Shown here: positions 6,232-7,770 of the stretch, one piece after another
Position numbering within the stretch: the stretch's first letter is position 1
Layout of the letters: each line of letters begins with the position of its first letter
Origin: an uncultured Ilumatobacter sp.
Lineage (GTDB): Bacteria; Actinomycetota; Acidimicrobiia; Acidimicrobiales; Ilumatobacteraceae
Direction of reading: 5' to 3'
NCBI GenBank assembly: GCA_937891565.1
Contig: CALAHA010000262.1
Coordinates: forward strand, 1 to 7,770
Length of the DNA stretch: 7,770 bases
Made by a program: the position numbers and the translations under genes
The notes under the pieces: generated by a model
Seen by the model: the letters and a program-made list of their open reading frames with translations, nothing else
Databases searched by the model: none
Told to the model about the DNA's origin: nothing

Positions 6232-6260
6232 GACGACCTGGTGCCTGGCACCAGGTCGTC
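6232..6260 (-). terminator. 14-bp-arm hairpin between hrpA and M20 gene
   Basis: GACGACCTGGTGCC (6232-6245) and GGCACCAGGTCGTC (6247-6260) are exact inverted copies separated by one base. Folded, this gives a GC-rich stem of about 12-13 bp with a tiny loop. It starts 28 bp after the hrpA stop on the - strand and ends 19 bp before the M20 start, a fitting place for a terminator. It has no U-tract, so it could instead be a copy of a dispersed palindromic repeat or a processing hairpin. Confidence 0.5.
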
Positions 6261-6287
6261 TGTGTCGTCTGTGTCGTCTGTGTCGTC
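6255..6287. repeat. 9-bp tandem repeat, about 3.7 units
   Basis: GTCGTCTGT is repeated three times, followed by GTCGTC, without a single mismatch. On the - strand this reads GACGAC-ACA and so on, directly after the TAG stop of hrpA (6290-6288). The first GTCGTC is shared with the right arm of the adjacent hairpin. The unit is a multiple of three and contains no stop codon. Confidence 0.85.
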
Positions 6288-7770
6288 CTATGCGCCGAGG
6301 CGTTGCAGCGCCGTGTGAATTCGCTTCACACTGACCTGGCCATGGGCGCCAACCGCTTGCGCGAACACACTGACGCGCAACTCTTCAAGTTCCCATGCCA
6401 GCGCGGCGATCGCAGGTGTCATCTCGCTCGCTGGGATTCGGTCGAGCAGCGCCGAGTACCGAGCCTCGATCGGAACGACTTCATCCATCCGACGGCGATC
6501 TCGCTCGACTGTGCCGGCGAGCCCGTCGAGTCGTGCCGAAATGGCCCGCACGTATCGTTCGATCTCGGGAAGTTGGGTAATTCCTGTGTTGAACACGAAA
6601 CCGGGTCGCACAAGCCTGCCGAGGTGTTGGTTGGCGTCATCAACCGATGGTTGCAACGTTCCAGCTCGCAACGCTGCCAGTTTGGAGTGCACGTGACCGG
6701 TGGCAGCAACCGCGGCGGTGGCCTGCACGAGCGCATCGCGCGCCAACGCCGGTGAGGCCTTCTTCACGTGCTTGCGCAACGCCTCGAAGTCGGCTTCCGC
6801 CCATGGCAGCTGCCCGCCGGCCCGGAGGTGTTCGTCGAGGAGATAATCGACAGCGGCAGCGATGCAGTCGTCGGCGAGCGCAGCGATCGACATGTCAGCC
6901 GTCGCCAGCGCCAGACGCCCCGAGTTTGTTAGCAGCCGCTCGACCACGTTGCGGCTCGGCGCTGCGCTCAACAGGAGCAGTCGACGGACACCGCCGCGCA
7001 TCGCGCGCTGCTGTACCGAAGCGCTCGTGACGACGCGCAACGCCACACTGTTGCCGGTGTCCAGCAAAGTCGGGTACGCCAACACGTCGAACGCAAGGTC
7101 TGACGACGCGACGACTCGTTCGAGATCGCCGAAGTCCCAGCTCGTGATGTTGCGGCGCTCCTCGATCGGCGCTGCCGCCGCTATCGACTGACGTGACGCT
7201 CCGACTTGGCGAGCTTTGATTGCAGCAAGGTCGACGCCGACATCGACGACATCGGTCAATCCGTCGACATCGGTGCTGATCACGAAGTTCATCTTCAGAT
7301 AGTCATCGAGCACCGCCGGGTTGAACACCGACGGATCGATGCGCAGACCTGAGGCCCGCGTCAGACCCACCGCAACAGCGTGCAGAAACGGAATCGAGCC
7401 CACCTCGAATTGCCGTACACGTTCGATCGTTCCCTCGACCATCTCGGCCATCGGGCCGAGCTGCCGACGTACGTCCTTCTGAACTGATCGGACCAACATG
7501 GCAACGATTTCCGGGCGATGCCCGGCAATTTGCCAGGCGAAGCCTGCCGGTTCGATCTGGTTGAGGGCATTGAGCGGGATATGTACGGTGACACCGTCGA
7601 GCGGTTCGCCAGGCGCGTATCGGTATGTGAGTGGCAACTCGATGTCACCGTGCCGCCACACGTCGGGGAAGTCTTCGAGCTTGATTCCTGCCCCGTGTTC
7701 ACGATCGGCGAGCAGCTCGTCGGTCAGGTCGAGCAGCCGACCATCGCGCTGCCGCTCCGCTTTCCACCAT
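6288..7770 (-). CDS. hrpA: ATP-dependent RNA helicase HrpA, C-terminal part
   Basis: The - strand frame is open from the right window edge to the TAG at 6290-6288, showing the last 493 residues of what is normally a protein of about 1300 residues. What is visible is the DUF3418 region typical of HrpA. It begins WWKAERQRDGRLLDLT, then FPDVWRHGDIELPLTYRYAPG and DGVTVHIPLNALNQI. GFAWQIAGHRPEIVAMLVRS follows, then LKMNFVISTDVDGL. The end, WELEELRVSVFAQAVG plus QVSVKRIHTALQRLGA, is the characteristic HrpA C-terminus. The DEAH helicase core, OB fold and true start lie beyond the window. HrpA is a cytosolic DExH RNA helicase implicated in mRNA processing and, in E. coli, in freeing stalled or collided ribosomes. 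Nothing in this part is broken. Some positions differ from the proteobacterial form, for example IAGHRPE where VPGLR-E is usual. The stop is followed at once by a tandem repeat and a hairpin. Confidence 0.92.
   Translation of the reverse strand, partial: WWKAERQRDGRLLDLTDELLADREHGAGIKLEDFPDVWRHGDIELPLTYRYAPGEPLDGVTVHIPLNALNQIEPAGFAWQIAGHRPEIVAMLVRSVQKDVRRQLGPMAEMVEGTIERVRQFEVGSIPFLHAVAVGLTRASGLRIDPSVFNPAVLDDYLKMNFVISTDVDGLTDVVDVGVDLAAIKARQVGASRQSIAAAAPIEERRNITSWDFGDLERVVASSDLAFDVLAYPTLLDTGNSVALRVVTSASVQQRAMRGGVRRLLLLSAAPSRNVVERLLTNSGRLALATADMSIAALADDCIAAAVDYLLDEHLRAGGQLPWAEADFEALRKHVKKASPALARDALVQATAAVAATGHVHSKLAALRAGTLQPSVDDANQHLGRLVRPGFVFNTGITQLPEIERYVRAISARLDGLAGTVERDRRRMDEVVPIEARYSALLDRIPASEMTPAIAALAWELEELRVSVFAQAVGAHGQVSVKRIHTALQRLGA

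Noticed and set aside
5806..6318. A 170-residue + strand frame ending in a Ser-Ser-Val repeat.
   Set aside because: It is antisense to the M20 peptidase, which has its full catalytic set; the Ser-Ser-Val pattern is just the 9-bp tandem repeat translated.

Overview
This window looks like chromosomal DNA from a high-GC actinobacterium, by eye around 60% GC. The lineage hint is the first gene, a DinB-fold/MDMPI-type protein of a family expanded in mycothiol-producing Actinobacteria. An Acidimicrobiia-like source (Ilumatobacter relatives) is a reasonable guess but cannot be proven from this window alone.

Layout. Positions 1-4788 are read on the + strand and 4831-7770 on the - strand, so the two blocks converge at a 42-bp gap. 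On the + strand, in order: the 3' part of a maleylpyruvate-isomerase-like (DinB/MDMPI fold) gene; an EamA/DMT-family membrane transporter overlapping it by 4 bp (GTGA); a roughly 400-bp stretch holding an antisense-oriented, heavily deleted Rieske oxygenase remnant; the 5'/3'-nucleotidase SurE; a small NTF2/SnoaL-like protein; a roughly 260-bp gap holding an apparent antisense remnant of a DUF3179 protein; methionine sulfoxide reductase B; and a metallo-beta-lactamase-fold hydrolase. On the - strand, in transcription order: the C-terminal part of the DEAH-box RNA helicase HrpA, running off the right edge, and then an M20-family metallopeptidase.

Function. The genes are mostly independent housekeeping functions: nucleotide clean-up (SurE), oxidised-protein repair (MsrB), metallo-hydrolases, solute export or import, and RNA/ribosome maintenance (HrpA). 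Only the first two genes (4-bp overlap) and perhaps hrpA-M20 (74 bp apart) look arranged for co-expression. I see no defence system, mobile element, RNA gene or CRISPR array, and no clear sign of an undescribed system.

The most interesting content lies between genes. It comprises two decayed antisense gene remnants, a 19-bp-arm inverted repeat downstream of surE, a perfect 20-bp palindrome across the stop codon of the NTF2-like gene, and a composite of 9-bp tandem repeats fused to a 14-bp-arm hairpin directly after the hrpA stop codon.
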